Positions 1-7,845 are shown, counted from the first letter of the stretch. The stretch is DNA of 64,000 bases from Methylocella silvestris (GCF_002891535.1 NZ_PDZR01000015.1:1-64000), one strand, 5' to 3'. Numbers and translations: made by a program. Notes: generated by a model not told the origin, from the letters alone.

Positions 1-1
1 C

Positions 2-340
2 GGCGGGGTTGGGCGGGCGGCCGCTTCAGCCGCCGCCGCGCCCGTGCGGCGTGCCGCCGCCCAAGCCGGCAGTTCCATGCGGGAGAGCTTCGCCGCCGGC
101 GCCCGGTCCAGTTTCGCCGCAACCGGCGGCTCATCGACCGGAGGGACGGTCGGCGGCAATTCACCAGGCGCGCCCGCGGCGCCCACGGGCGGATCGGAGG
201 GTTCCGGCCCACCGGCCTGGACCCAGCGCATGAAGCGCAACCAGTCGATGGTCCACGGGGCACAAACCGCCGCGCAGGTCCTCAGGTCCGGCGACAGCCA
301 TGGCGGCGGCCATTCCGTCGATCTCTCTGGAGGAGAATAA
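2..340 (+). CDS. trbL: TrbL, P-type conjugal transfer membrane protein (3' fragment, cut by window edge)
   Basis: Only the last 112 codons are present; the frame is open to the left edge. TrbL is the polytopic inner-membrane channel component of P-type type IV secretion systems, equivalent to VirB6. The visible part is the soluble tail: an Ala/Gly/Ser/Pro-rich linker followed by a basic segment with PAWTQRMKR and a Gly/His-rich end, which is the typical look of TrbL C-termini. The stop codon is one base before the trbF start codon, and the trbF ribosome-binding site lies inside this gene, so the two are translated together. The assignment rests on composition plus the trbF-trbG-trbI neighbours. 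Confidence 0.75.
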   Translation, partial: GGVGRAAASAAAAPVRRAAAQAGSSMRESFAAGARSSFAATGGSSTGGTVGGNSPGAPAAPTGGSEGSGPPAWTQRMKRNQSMVHGAQTAAQVLRSGDSHGGGHSVDLSGGE

Positions 341-341
341 G

Positions 342-1031
342 ATGGCGCTGTTTCGCCGCCCCACGGTTCGCTTCGGCCGGACGCCCGAGCCTGAGACCCC
401 ATATCAGCGCGCCGCCCAGGTCTGGGACGACCGCATCGGCTCGGCCCGGGTGCAGGCCAAGAACTGGCGGCTGATGGCCTTCGGTTCGCTGGCGCTCTCC
501 ATGGGCCTCGCCGGCGGCCTCGTCTGGCAGTCGACCCACGGCAGCATCGTCCCCTGGGTTGTGCAGGTCGACAAGCTCGGCCAGGCGCAGGCTGTCGCCC
601 CCGCCGCCGCCGACTACGCGCCAAGCGACCCGCAAATCGCCTGGTATCTCGCCCACTTTGTCCAGATGGTCCGCGCTCTGCCGGCCGATCCGATCATCGT
701 GCGGCAGAACTGGCTGCAGGCCTACGACTTCACCACCACCTCGGGCTCCCAGGCGCTCAACGACTACGCCCGCGCGAACGACCCCTTCGCCAAGCTCGGC
801 AAACAGCAGATCGCCATCGACGTCTCGAGCGTGATCCGCGCCTCGCCATCGAGCTTCCGGGTCGAATGGGTCGAGCATCGCTATCAGGACGGCGCGCTCG
901 CCGACAACACCCGTTGGACCGCGATCCTCACCATCGCGATCCAGACGCCGACCTCCGCCGACGTGCTCCGCAAGAACCCGCTTGGCATCTACGTCACCGC
1001 AATCAACTGGTCGAAGGAGCTGGGACAATGA
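342..1031 (+). CDS. trbF: TrbF, VirB8-like conjugal transfer protein
   Basis: A 229-residue bitopic inner-membrane protein of the mating-pair-formation system. It has a cytoplasmic N-terminus with a basic patch, one membrane segment at about residues 43-62, and a periplasmic VirB8-like domain that helps nucleate the secretion channel. The start at 342 is chosen because GGAGGAGA lies 6-8 bases upstream; an in-frame ATG at 300 would add 14 residues with no clear ribosome-binding site. The TGA stop overlaps a possible upstream ATG of trbG (ATGA). Length and layout match TrbF of alphaproteobacterial elements. Confidence 0.9.
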   Translation: MALFRRPTVRFGRTPEPETPYQRAAQVWDDRIGSARVQAKNWRLMAFGSLALSMGLAGGLVWQSTHGSIVPWVVQVDKLGQAQAVAPAAADYAPSDPQIAWYLAHFVQMVRALPADPIIVRQNWLQAYDFTTTSGSQALNDYARANDPFAKLGKQQIAIDVSSVIRASPSSFRVEWVEHRYQDGALADNTRWTAILTIAIQTPTSADVLRKNPLGIYVTAINWSKELGQ

Positions 1032-1108
1032 CCCCACCGATTTCTAAGGAAGCCGGCGGTCCGGCTTCGCGTTTCTCCGTCATTCAGCAGACCCGGAAGG
1101 GCGCAGAC

Positions 1109-2101
1109 ATGGCTTTCCGTAAAGCCGGCCTCGCGGCTTTGCTGATGTCCTTCACCGCTCTCGGCGGCTGCGCGCACAATTTCATTCCGCCCGACATCAA
1201 CTACGACAGCGCCGTGCCAGCGAAGCTCGCTTCCGATCCGCCGGCGCCCATCAAGATCGTGGAGCTGCCGAAGCCTCTTCCGTTGCCTGGACAACTGAAG
1301 CCGATCGACGGTGGAAAGCAGACACCCGAAGCCGCGGACCCGACCGTGCGCGTCAACCAGGCCAATGCCGCGGCGCGGATCCAGCCGGCGCGCAACGGCT
1401 TCATCAACGCGGTCCAGGTCTATCCGTTTTCGCGCGGCGCGCTATACCAAGTCTATACGGCGCCAGGTCAGATCACCGACATCGCGCTGCAGGAGGGCGA
1501 GCAGCTCGTCGGCTCCGGCCCCGTCGCCGCCGGCGACACGGTGCGCTGGATCATCGGCGATACCGAGAGCGGCGCGGGCGCCACCAAGAAGATCCACATC
1601 CTGGTCAAGCCGACGAGACCGGAACTGCTCACCAATCTGGTAATCAACACCGATCGGCGGACCTACCTCCTCGAACTGCGCTCGACCGAGAAGACCTACA
1701 TGGCCTCCGTCTCCTGGCAGTATCCCGAAGACCAGCTCATCGCGCTTCGGCGGCAGAACCAGGAGGCCGACGCCGCGGCGCCGATCGCGACCGGCGTCGA
1801 TCTCGCGTCAATCAACTTTCGCTATGCGATCCAGGGTGACAATCCGGCCTGGCGGCCGCTGCGCGCCTTCGACGACGGGAAGAAGGTCTACATCGAATTT
1901 CCGAGCGGGATTGCCCAGGGCGAAATGCCGCCGCTGTTCGTCATCGGTCCGGCCGGCGGCTCCGAGTTGGTGAACTACCGGGTCAACCGCAACTACTACA
2001 TTGTCGACCGGCTGTTCCCCGCCGCCGAGTTGCGCCTCGGCGACAAGGACAGCGAGCGGCGAGTGCGCATCGTCCGCACCGACGGAAGGCCCCGGTCATG
2101 A
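1109..2101 (+). CDS. trbG: TrbG, VirB9-like conjugal transfer lipoprotein
   Basis: The outer-membrane-complex component equivalent to VirB9. With the start at 1109 the 330-residue protein begins with a basic residue pair, a hydrophobic stretch and the lipobox ALGGC with Cys21, so it should be lipidated and anchored in the outer membrane. The second half contains the aromatic and charged pattern of the VirB9/CagX beta-sandwich domain. An in-frame ATG at 1028 overlaps the trbF stop as ATGA and has a GGAG nearby; it would put 27 polar residues before the signal peptide. Translation may begin there, but 1109 gives the cleaner export signal. The gene overlaps trbI by ATGA. Confidence 0.88.
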   Translation: MAFRKAGLAALLMSFTALGGCAHNFIPPDINYDSAVPAKLASDPPAPIKIVELPKPLPLPGQLKPIDGGKQTPEAADPTVRVNQANAAARIQPARNGFINAVQVYPFSRGALYQVYTAPGQITDIALQEGEQLVGSGPVAAGDTVRWIIGDTESGAGATKKIHILVKPTRPELLTNLVINTDRRTYLLELRSTEKTYMASVSWQYPEDQLIALRRQNQEADAAAPIATGVDLASINFRYAIQGDNPAWRPLRAFDDGKKVYIEFPSGIAQGEMPPLFVIGPAGGSELVNYRVNRNYYIVDRLFPAAELRLGDKDSERRVRIVRTDGRPRS

Positions 2102-3303
2102 CGGCGGAAGGTCCTGAAGAAAAGCCGCCGTCGCCGACGCCCGTCGTGCCGCCTGATCTGCGGCTTCGGGGCGAGCGGCCGCGCGTCACGCGCTTGTCGC
2201 GCAGGGTGCTGATCGGCCTCGGCGCCGTTTCGGCGCTCGCCGTCGCGGGCGCGCTCGGCTACGCGCTCCAGACTCGCAACGCGACGCAAAGCGGCCCCGA
2301 ACTGCTCTCCACGCAGAATCGTCCCTCCGCCGAGGGCCTCGCCGGATTACCTAGGGACTACACCGGCCTGCCGCGCCTGGCGCCCCCGCTTGGGCCGCCA
2401 CTGCCCGGCGATCTCGGCAAGCCGATCCTCAATGCCGGCGCCGCACCCAACACCGTCGCTCCTGGAACGACGCCCGACCCGGAAGCGCAGCGCCGCGCCC
2501 AAGAGATTGAGGCGGCGCGGCTCAGCCGTCTCTTCGCCCAGACCAATCAGCAGCCTCAGCCGGTCGGGCTCACCGCCCCGGTTGCGGCAGGGACTACGTC
2601 GGGTCCAACGCCAACACCGCCGGTCGACGCCGGCGCCGCGCAGAACATGCAGGACCGCAAGACAGCCTTCCTCAACGCTTCGACGGACAAGCGCACGGTC
2701 AGTCCGGATCGGCTCGACGCCAAGGCCTCCCCTTATGTCGTGCAGGCCGGCACCGTGATCCCCGCCGCGCTCATCACCGGCATCCATTCCGATCTGCCGG
2801 GCCAGATCACCGCCCAGGTGACGGAGGCGGTCTATGACAGCCCAACCGGAAAATATCTTCTGATCCCGCAGGGTGCGAAGCTGATCGGCCAATACGACAG
2901 CTCTGTTGCCTTCGGCCAGAGCCGTGTCCTCCTGGTTTGGACCCGGATCATCATGCCGGACGGCGGCTCGATCGTGCTGGAGCGCCAGCCCGGCGCGGAC
3001 ACGCAGGGCTATGCCGGGCTCGAGGATGAGGTCGACAATCGCTGGGGCATGCTGTTCAAGGCCGCCGTCCTCTCGACTCTGCTCAGCGTGGGCGCGGAGG
3101 CAGGCACGAGCCAGGATGAGAACAACCTTGTTCAGGCGATCCGCAGCGGCGCTTCCAACAGCATCAGCCAGACTGGCCAGCAGATCGTCCAGCGCCAACT
3201 CAACATCCAGCCGACGCTGACGATCCGCCCCGGCTTCCCGGTCCGCGTCATCGTTACGCGTGACCTGGTGCTCGCGCCCTACGGACAGGGAGGGAAACCA
3301 TGA
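2098..3303 (+). CDS. trbI: TrbI, VirB10-like conjugal transfer protein
   Basis: A 401-residue energy-sensing scaffold that spans both membranes of the type IV secretion channel. The protein has a short cytoplasmic Pro/Arg-rich tail, a membrane helix at about residues 37-56, a long Pro/Ala/Thr-rich periplasmic linker to about residue 200, and a C-terminal TrbI/VirB10 beta-barrel domain. Typical strings of that domain include VVQAGTVIPAALITGI and a late segment with WGMLFKAAVLSTLLS. ATGA overlaps at both ends (with trbG and with the following small gene) show a tightly coupled operon. Nothing looks broken. Confidence 0.93.
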   Translation: MTAEGPEEKPPSPTPVVPPDLRLRGERPRVTRLSRRVLIGLGAVSALAVAGALGYALQTRNATQSGPELLSTQNRPSAEGLAGLPRDYTGLPRLAPPLGPPLPGDLGKPILNAGAAPNTVAPGTTPDPEAQRRAQEIEAARLSRLFAQTNQQPQPVGLTAPVAAGTTSGPTPTPPVDAGAAQNMQDRKTAFLNASTDKRTVSPDRLDAKASPYVVQAGTVIPAALITGIHSDLPGQITAQVTEAVYDSPTGKYLLIPQGAKLIGQYDSSVAFGQSRVLLVWTRIIMPDGGSIVLERQPGADTQGYAGLEDEVDNRWGMLFKAAVLSTLLSVGAEAGTSQDENNLVQAIRSGASNSISQTGQQIVQRQLNIQPTLTIRPGFPVRVIVTRDLVLAPYGQGGKP

Positions 3304-3554
3304 TGAAGCTTAAGCTCGGGCCGCTCGCTGATGACAAGCCGGTCAAGGTCAGCATTGAGCTGCCCGCCGGGGTGCATCGCGACTTGATCGCCTATGCCGA
3401 GATTCTAGGTCGGACCACCGGTCAGTCCGCGCCCGATCCGGCCAAGCTGATCGCGCCGATGATCGAACGGTTCATGGCGACCGATCGGGTATTCGCGAAG
3501 GCACGACGAAACCCTGCTCAGCCGGGAGCGAGAGCGCCCGAGAGATCGGGATAA
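3300..3554 (+). CDS. DUF2274 domain-containing protein
   Basis: A small soluble 84-residue protein of unknown function that habitually follows trbI in alphaproteobacterial conjugative elements. Recognisable features are the opening MKLKLGPLADDKPVK, the helix beginning LPAGVHRDL and the segment ending PMIERFMATDR. The start overlaps the trbI stop; tandem ATG codons at 3300 and 3303 both serve the frame. The last 12 or so codons run past the usual end of the family and overlap the convergent LysR gene by 37 bases, which suggests that the original stop was lost or the 3' end was rearranged. A role in regulating or assembling the conjugation system is only inferred from position. Confidence 0.8.
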   Translation: MMKLKLGPLADDKPVKVSIELPAGVHRDLIAYAEILGRTTGQSAPDPAKLIAPMIERFMATDRVFAKARRNPAQPGARAPERSG

Positions 3555-4435
3555 CGCTCTCGCAGGATAGCGAGAAAGGGTAGCAACGAAGGATTGAAGT
3601 TTGTCTGGCGCCAGTAGGCGCGGAAGGCAAGGCGAGTTGGTCCGTCCGCGTCATGCACCTCCCGATAAGTAACGCCGGGATAGACCGCTCCGGTCGCGCC
3701 CTCCAGTGCAAGCAAAATGCCCCATCCGGCACCGACCAGCGTGAGAAGCCGATCCAGTCCGACATCGTGGCGAAGAAGACGGCAAGGATCAGAATGTCCC
3801 ACTTTAGTAACGAGCAGCTTTAGGAATTCCGGACCGGGACCGCGCTGCGGCAACAGCAGTACCTCATGTCTCAGGTCGCTCCAGTGAACAACATCGCGGC
3901 TTGCGAGCGGATGATCCTCCGCTAAGGCGACGACGACCCGCTCGCTCCACACCGAAAGCGACTTGTCATCCCGCCCGGGGTAGTTCTCGGCGACAAAGGC
4001 AACATCGATGGCGGAGTTTGCCACGTCGGAGATCAAGTGTTCGCTCGATCCATCGACAAAATGGATTTCGACGTCCGGAAACGCACGGCGGTGCTCCACC
4101 AACGTAGCCCTGAGATTGCCAGCCGAAAGCGACGCATGAACACCGACGGTTAGGCGGCCGCTCTCACCTCTCGACCGGGTTTTCAAGCGGGAGATCATGA
4201 GCTCGGTTTCTTCGATGATCCGTCGGGCTGCCTCAAGGAACTCTTGGCCAGCCGGGGTAAGCCGAGTGCCGCCGTTCGTGCGTTCGAATAGAGTAGCGCC
4301 GACCTCCTGCTCAAGATCTCGGATCCGTCGGCTCAGCGTTGATTGGCGCACATTCAATTTTTCGGCCGCTTGCCGCAAACTTCGAAATTGCGACACAGCG
4401 ATTGCCCACTTCATGTTCTGAAGCTCAACACTCAC
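3518..4435 (-). CDS. LysR family transcriptional regulator
   Basis: A 305-residue DNA-binding regulator. The N-terminal winged helix-turn-helix (about residues 5-64) contains FRSLRQAAEKLNVRQSTLSR and the LEQEVGATLFER turn, both hallmarks of LysR proteins. The remainder is a periplasmic-binding-protein-like effector domain. The start is GTG; the next ATG lies seven codons in. A LysR gene facing the DUF2274 gene is a recurrent neighbour at the end of trb operons, so it may control the element, but it could equally act on the GST genes behind it, which read in the same direction. The effector is unknown. The start overlaps the end of the truncated GST frame by 11 bases. Confidence 0.92.
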   Translation of the reverse strand: MSVELQNMKWAIAVSQFRSLRQAAEKLNVRQSTLSRRIRDLEQEVGATLFERTNGGTRLTPAGQEFLEAARRIIEETELMISRLKTRSRGESGRLTVGVHASLSAGNLRATLVEHRRAFPDVEIHFVDGSSEHLISDVANSAIDVAFVAENYPGRDDKSLSVWSERVVVALAEDHPLASRDVVHWSDLRHEVLLLPQRGPGPEFLKLLVTKVGHSDPCRLLRHDVGLDRLLTLVGAGWGILLALEGATGAVYPGVTYREVHDADGPTRLAFRAYWRQTNFNPSLLPFLAILRERYPDLSGALAPG

Positions 4436-4844
4436 TTAGTGAATTGTCCTCAGGGTCGGGCCTCGCGGTCCCCAGGCGCGCGTGACGAGTTTCGGCATCT
4501 CTTCGAGCGTTGGCAGGAGCGGCGCGTTGTCCCACCTCCTGTTCCAAGCGTCCGATGCGATCGAGCGCATACTCGAAGCCGCTGGACTCCAGCGCTTGCA
4601 GGAAGGCACAGGCGTCCGTACTCGGCGCCGGCGTGACGAGTTCGAGCAGCTCATCGAACTTGATCGTGACCTTGACGCCGTTCGGGGCAGCCAGCGAGTA
4701 GAGATGGAACGGATGCTGTCCGACGGTCAGTATCTTGTCATGCGTCGCGCCGGCAATGGGCCGATTGATGTTTGCGAAGCGACCGCCATTCTCCTTGTTC
4801 GAGGTCCAAACCGTGGACGGCGCGTAGTCGGTGGACTCAATCAC
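4425..4844 (-). pseudogene. Truncated YghU-type glutathione S-transferase
   Basis: A 139-codon frame with a GTG start behind a GAGGAG ribosome-binding site. Its first 62 codons match the N-terminus of the intact YghU-like protein at 13195-14070: shared elements are YxPSxVW/YxPPKIW, NGGxFAxINRPxAGxTH, the VGxHxxxLYSLAxPNGxKVTI string and the LLEL turn. After that the thioredoxin-fold core, the glutathione site and the whole helical domain are missing. They are replaced by about 75 residues, rich in charged and Ala/Arg codons, that I cannot place. The frame ends inside the start of the LysR gene. This is most simply a deletion remnant; whether a short product is made is unknown. Confidence 0.7.
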
Positions 4845-4873
4845 GCTTGATCTCCTCGGGATTTGACGATGGC

Positions 4874-5578
4874 TCAGGCAGCAGGGGGATAATTCGACGG
4901 AAAGAGCGCCCGGCGCGTCTCCTCGTCGTTGACCGTCTTGAAGGTGTGCTCCTTGCCTACCTGCCGCGCTCGCGCCACGGCCGGCCGTGCGTCGACCCCC
5001 TCGAACAAGCGCTTGAGATTGGGATAAGGGGCCAAGGGATCCTCCGCGCCGCGGAGCACTACGGAGGCCCGGTCGAGCCAGCCCCAGGCGGATATGTCGG
5101 CGATAGTGTACTGGTCGCCGACTATGAACGCGCGGTCCGCGAGGTGGTCGTTCAGCACCTGATAGTGCCGCTCGGCCTCGCGACGATAGCGGTTGCGCGC
5201 GTAGTCGAGGCCTTCGGGCGCGGCGAACTGAAAATGCGCGGCCTGGCCCGAGAATGGGCCGAGGCCGGAGGCGAGGAAGAGGAGCCACGACAGCAGCTCG
5301 GGCCGGTCTTCAGCCGCGCCCCCGAGCTGGCCGGTCTTCTCCGCGAGATAGAGAAGAATCGCCGTAGAATCGAACACACGCGCCTCGCGGCCCCGGGGAC
5401 CGTCCGTGTCGACGATAGCCGGGACCTTGCCATTGGGGTTGATCGCGAGGAAGGCCGGTGAATGCTGCTCCCCCTTGCTGGTGTCGACGGGGATCGTCTC
5501 GTATGGCTGCCCCGTTTCTTCCAGAAACAGCGCGACCTTGGCGGGATTCGGCGTCGGGTGAAAATAAAAGCGGATCAA
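4874..5578 (-). CDS. Glutathione S-transferase family protein
   Basis: A 234-residue soluble transferase. The N-terminal thioredoxin-like domain carries NPNGKVPAI (the cis-proline loop that holds glutathione) and the acidic pair region VFDSTAILLYLAEK. The helical C-terminal domain contains YTIADISAWGW, the N-capping motif of GSTs. The closest familiar pattern is the Ure2p/YfcG group, which often reduces disulfides of glutathione adducts. A TTG start at 5578 is chosen because AAAGGA lies 6 bases before it; an upstream TTG at 5593 adds five residues. It is the first of the left-hand set of GST-type genes, reading leftwards with the truncated YghU gene 29 bases downstream. Confidence 0.88.
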   Translation of the reverse strand: MIRFYFHPTPNPAKVALFLEETGQPYETIPVDTSKGEQHSPAFLAINPNGKVPAIVDTDGPRGREARVFDSTAILLYLAEKTGQLGGAAEDRPELLSWLLFLASGLGPFSGQAAHFQFAAPEGLDYARNRYRREAERHYQVLNDHLADRAFIVGDQYTIADISAWGWLDRASVVLRGAEDPLAPYPNLKRLFEGVDARPAVARARQVGKEHTFKTVNDEETRRALFPSNYPPAA

Positions 5579-5786
5579 GGTAGTTCCTTTCAACGATGGG
5601 TCGGTAGCGTCTAGTCGCGGGCCTGTATTGTGCTGCGAAAGTCGACGTTCTCAGCGCGGCATAGTTGGTTTTGGAGCGTTCACTCTAAAATGCGTAAGGC
5701 GGCTTTGATGACACCGATGTCCGACAGACCCAGGAACAGACTCCGGGCCAGCCGTGAACAGCCACCGTGCCCAAGGGCCGCCGCTG

Positions 5787-6515
5787 TCAGGGCGCAACTG
5801 CGCGGGCAGCCTGCCCGATTACATCGACCACGACCTCAGGGAAGGTTACGGGGATGGCGTGCGAAGATCTCAGTTCGATAACCTGGGAGCGGGCACGACC
5901 GGCTTCGAACTGAAACTCTGCTTGGGGGATGACAGGATCCAGAAGCGGCCGGATCTGCCAGCTCGGCTTGCTCGTCCAGGCAGCCGACGTCAGTTTCTCG
6001 TTGAGGGCCGCCAGCGAGATGGGTCGCTGGGTGGCGATCATCAGGGCGAGCTTGTCCTCGGGCACGTCAGCGGCCAGGAGATAACTGTACCTGTCGGCTT
6101 TGACCACGAGATTGGTGCCGCTGGTCCCGTCTGGCAAGGTGTACGGGATCAGCTCGACCGACGTCGCGAAGTCGCCGCCGGGAAACCGTTCGAGACAGTC
6201 GTTTGTCGATTCCCCCGCCGCAGGCATCGGTGAGCCCGCGTAGATAAGCCCCTTGACCTTGGGGTCGTCCCCGGCCTGACTGATGACGGCGCCGCCATAG
6301 GCGTGGGAAACGAGGAGCACGGGTCCCTCGATCGTGTCCAGCAGGCTTCGCAGGTACGCAGCATCGTGCGCAACGCCCCGCAAGGGATTGGAGAAGACCT
6401 TGATCGCGTAGCCTTCGCGCTGGAGCCCCTGGATCACACCATGAGTCCAAAGCGACGAATCTTCGACCGCGCCGTGTACGAGCACGACCGTAGGTTTCGT
6501 TGATGTAATATCCAC
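5787..6515 (-). CDS. Alpha/beta hydrolase-fold protein lacking the nucleophilic serine
   Basis: A 242-residue protein with the beginning of an alpha/beta hydrolase: VVLVHGA gives the oxyanion-hole strand at residues 10-16, and GPVLLVSHAYGGAVIS is the nucleophile elbow. In active members the elbow reads GHSxGG; here the nucleophile position is Ala72 (SHAYGG). A histidine near residue 219 (RSSHAIPVTFP) sits where the catalytic His is expected. The protein is therefore likely to bind rather than hydrolyse by the usual route, or to use another chemistry. The start is GTG behind AAAGGAC. It lies between a GST and an ABM gene on the same strand, so a role in handling a small aromatic or reactive compound is plausible but inferred. 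Confidence 0.82.
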   Translation of the reverse strand: MDITSTKPTVVLVHGAVEDSSLWTHGVIQGLQREGYAIKVFSNPLRGVAHDAAYLRSLLDTIEGPVLLVSHAYGGAVISQAGDDPKVKGLIYAGSPMPAAGESTNDCLERFPGGDFATSVELIPYTLPDGTSGTNLVVKADRYSYLLAADVPEDKLALMIATQRPISLAALNEKLTSAAWTSKPSWQIRPLLDPVIPQAEFQFEAGRARSQVIELRSSHAIPVTFPEVVVDVIGQAARAVAP

Positions 6516-6620
6516 TGGACGTCCTTTCGAGGAAAGCGGGAGGATGGGCGGCTGGCGCGTTGGTCACGCCAAGCCGCCCAAGGCCTGTCGGTATCGGCGA
6601 TCAAGCGCCGACGTGCGGCC

Positions 6621-6917
6621 TTACTTGTGTACGATCACCTGCAGGCGAAGGACCTTGGTCTCGGCAAACAGATCGTCTGCCCGCTCGACAAACTCCTGCC
6701 CGGGAGGGCCGCTCATATGCGCTTCGCCAGCAGCTTCGTCGACGAAGGTGTCGAACACGCGATAGACGCCCGGCTCTCCTTCGACCTTCGAGCCGTGCCA
6801 GGTCAGGGTTCCCGCCTCGTCCTTCACCAGCGACGCTTCTTTTGCGAGAAACGCCTCCACTTCTGCTTCTTTGCCGGGCTTGGCCTTCATCTCGATCAGG
6901 AATGCAAACTTAGCCAT
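6621..6917 (-). CDS. Antibiotic biosynthesis monooxygenase (ABM) domain protein, putative quinol monooxygenase
   Basis: A 98-residue single-domain protein of the dimeric alpha-beta barrel ABM family, whose members (such as YgiN) act on quinols or other aromatics without a cofactor. The characteristic pattern is the opening beta strand, KPGKEAEVEAFL, the central TWHGSKVEG, and VYRVFDTFVDEAA before the last helix. A ribosome-binding site AGGAG precedes the ATG. About 51 of its first 70 residues are the same as in the N-terminal part of the fusion protein at 11268-11978, so the two are duplicates. The stretch just upstream still contains the remnant of an OYE gene end. Confidence 0.85.
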   Translation of the reverse strand: MAKFAFLIEMKAKPGKEAEVEAFLAKEASLVKDEAGTLTWHGSKVEGEPGVYRVFDTFVDEAAGEAHMSGPPGQEFVERADDLFAETKVLRLQVIVHK

Positions 6918-6977
6918 TTCATTGCTCCTTTGTTGACATGCGCACGCTGCTGCGCGCGCCGCACTCAGCTGGCTTCA

Positions 6978-6993
6978 TCGCCAGCTCAGTTTC
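6978..6993 (-). pseudogene. Ghost of an old-yellow-enzyme gene 3' end
   Basis: Sixteen bases here are the same as the 3' end of the OYE gene at 12040-12055, coding ETELA just before its stop. The following bases up to the ABM start codon are also recognisably similar in both places. At the right-hand locus the order is OYE end, spacer, ABM start. Here only the last codons of OYE survive next to ABM, and the peroxiredoxin repeat begins about 40 bases further upstream. Confidence 0.55.
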
Positions 6994-7017
6994 GTGACTA
7001 AACTTCGACTTACGCGT

Positions 7018-7722
7018 TTAAGAGCGTCTGCTTGCCAGCTGATCCAGGACCGGGAACATCAGCGAGGGCTCGGGGCGGCGGGTATAATCGCCATTCACCT
7101 CGGCGTAGACGATCGTTCGGTCCTGCGCGATGACGTAGCGGGCACTCATCGGCAGGGTCCAGCTGTCCTCGCCATTGAAGATTGGCAGGTCGGCGCCGAG
7201 CGTCCTGTGAGCGACGCGCAGATACTCCGGCAGCGTCCAGCGCAGGTTGAACTGCGAGGCGACTTCGCCAGCGTGATCGCCCAAAATCGGGAAGCCGAGC
7301 CCGTTCTGCCGCTGGGACTTGCGGCTGTTGGGCGCCAGCTGCTGGGAGATCGCGACCAGGCTCGCACCGCGCGCCTCGATCTGCGGGCGGGCCGCCTCGA
7401 GCGCGGTCAGCTCGTAATTGCAGTACGGGCACCAGACGCCGCGATAGAAGGTCGCCACCAGGGGTCCTTTTGCGAGCAGCGCCTCGGACGAAACCGGATT
7501 GCCGTCCGGGTCGGGGAGGGTGAACGCCGGCGCAACGTCGCCGACCTTCAGCGCGCGAGCCGGCGCGCCCGACGCGATCAGCTCGTCGACCGAACGATGC
7601 AGGGCTTCGACTGCCGCCGGGGGGGCAAGTCGGGTATCGAATTCGACCTTGAAGGCATCGAGTTTGCCTTGCAGCGGCAAATCGGACTGCAAGATATGGG
7701 CGAAGGTTTCCTGGAAATTCAT
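7018..7722 (-). CDS. Peroxiredoxin-like (AhpC/TSA family) protein, copy 1
   Basis: A 234-residue thioredoxin-fold protein. After a helical N-terminal 60 residues comes GDVAPAFTLPDPDGNPVS, the standard peroxiredoxin opening, and then TFYRGVWCPYC with Cys98 and Cys101. Cys98 takes the place of the peroxidatic cysteine, and the CxxC resembles a resolving pair, as in the peroxiredoxin-like family of proteobacteria. It should reduce peroxides or act as a thiol oxidoreductase in the cytoplasm. The coding region except the last four codons lies inside a perfect 751-bp repeat shared with 16249-16999; this copy ends in SRRS. It is divergent from a LysR gene across 123 bases that contain a perfect palindrome. 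Confidence 0.9.
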   Translation of the reverse strand: MNFQETFAHILQSDLPLQGKLDAFKVEFDTRLAPPAAVEALHRSVDELIASGAPARALKVGDVAPAFTLPDPDGNPVSSEALLAKGPLVATFYRGVWCPYCNYELTALEAARPQIEARGASLVAISQQLAPNSRKSQRQNGLGFPILGDHAGEVASQFNLRWTLPEYLRVAHRTLGADLPIFNGEDSWTLPMSARYVIAQDRTIVYAEVNGDYTRRPEPSLMFPVLDQLASRRS

Positions 7723-7781
7723 CGGGCGTCTCCTTGGCGGCTCAGCATCAGTGCTGCCGTGACGTTCAAATGATCCATTCT
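7031..7781. repeat. 751-bp perfect direct repeat, left copy
   Basis: By line-by-line reading these bases are the same as 16249-16999 in the same orientation (offset 9218). The repeat covers the peroxiredoxin gene from four codons before its stop to 59 bases before its start codon. Both borders are abrupt: unrelated bases follow on each side. No inverted ends or target-site duplication are seen, so this does not look like an insertion sequence. Confidence 0.92.
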
Positions 7782-7815
7782 AAGAAATTGCAGTAGAACG
7801 GCTAAGGCGATATAA

Positions 7816-7836
7816 CCTATTCAAATATGGAATAGG
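7816..7836. promoter_or_regulatory. Perfect palindrome, likely LysR operator
   Basis: CCTATTC, seven spacer bases, then GAATAGG: a perfect 7-bp inverted repeat containing the ATTC-N7-GAAT form of the T-N11-A LysR box. It ends nine bases before the start codon of the LysR gene and lies between that gene and the divergent peroxiredoxin gene. This suggests autoregulation and control of the divergent gene. The palindrome is outside the 751-bp repeat, so peroxiredoxin copy 2 lacks it. Confidence 0.7.
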
Positions 7837-7845
7837 CGGTGTTGG

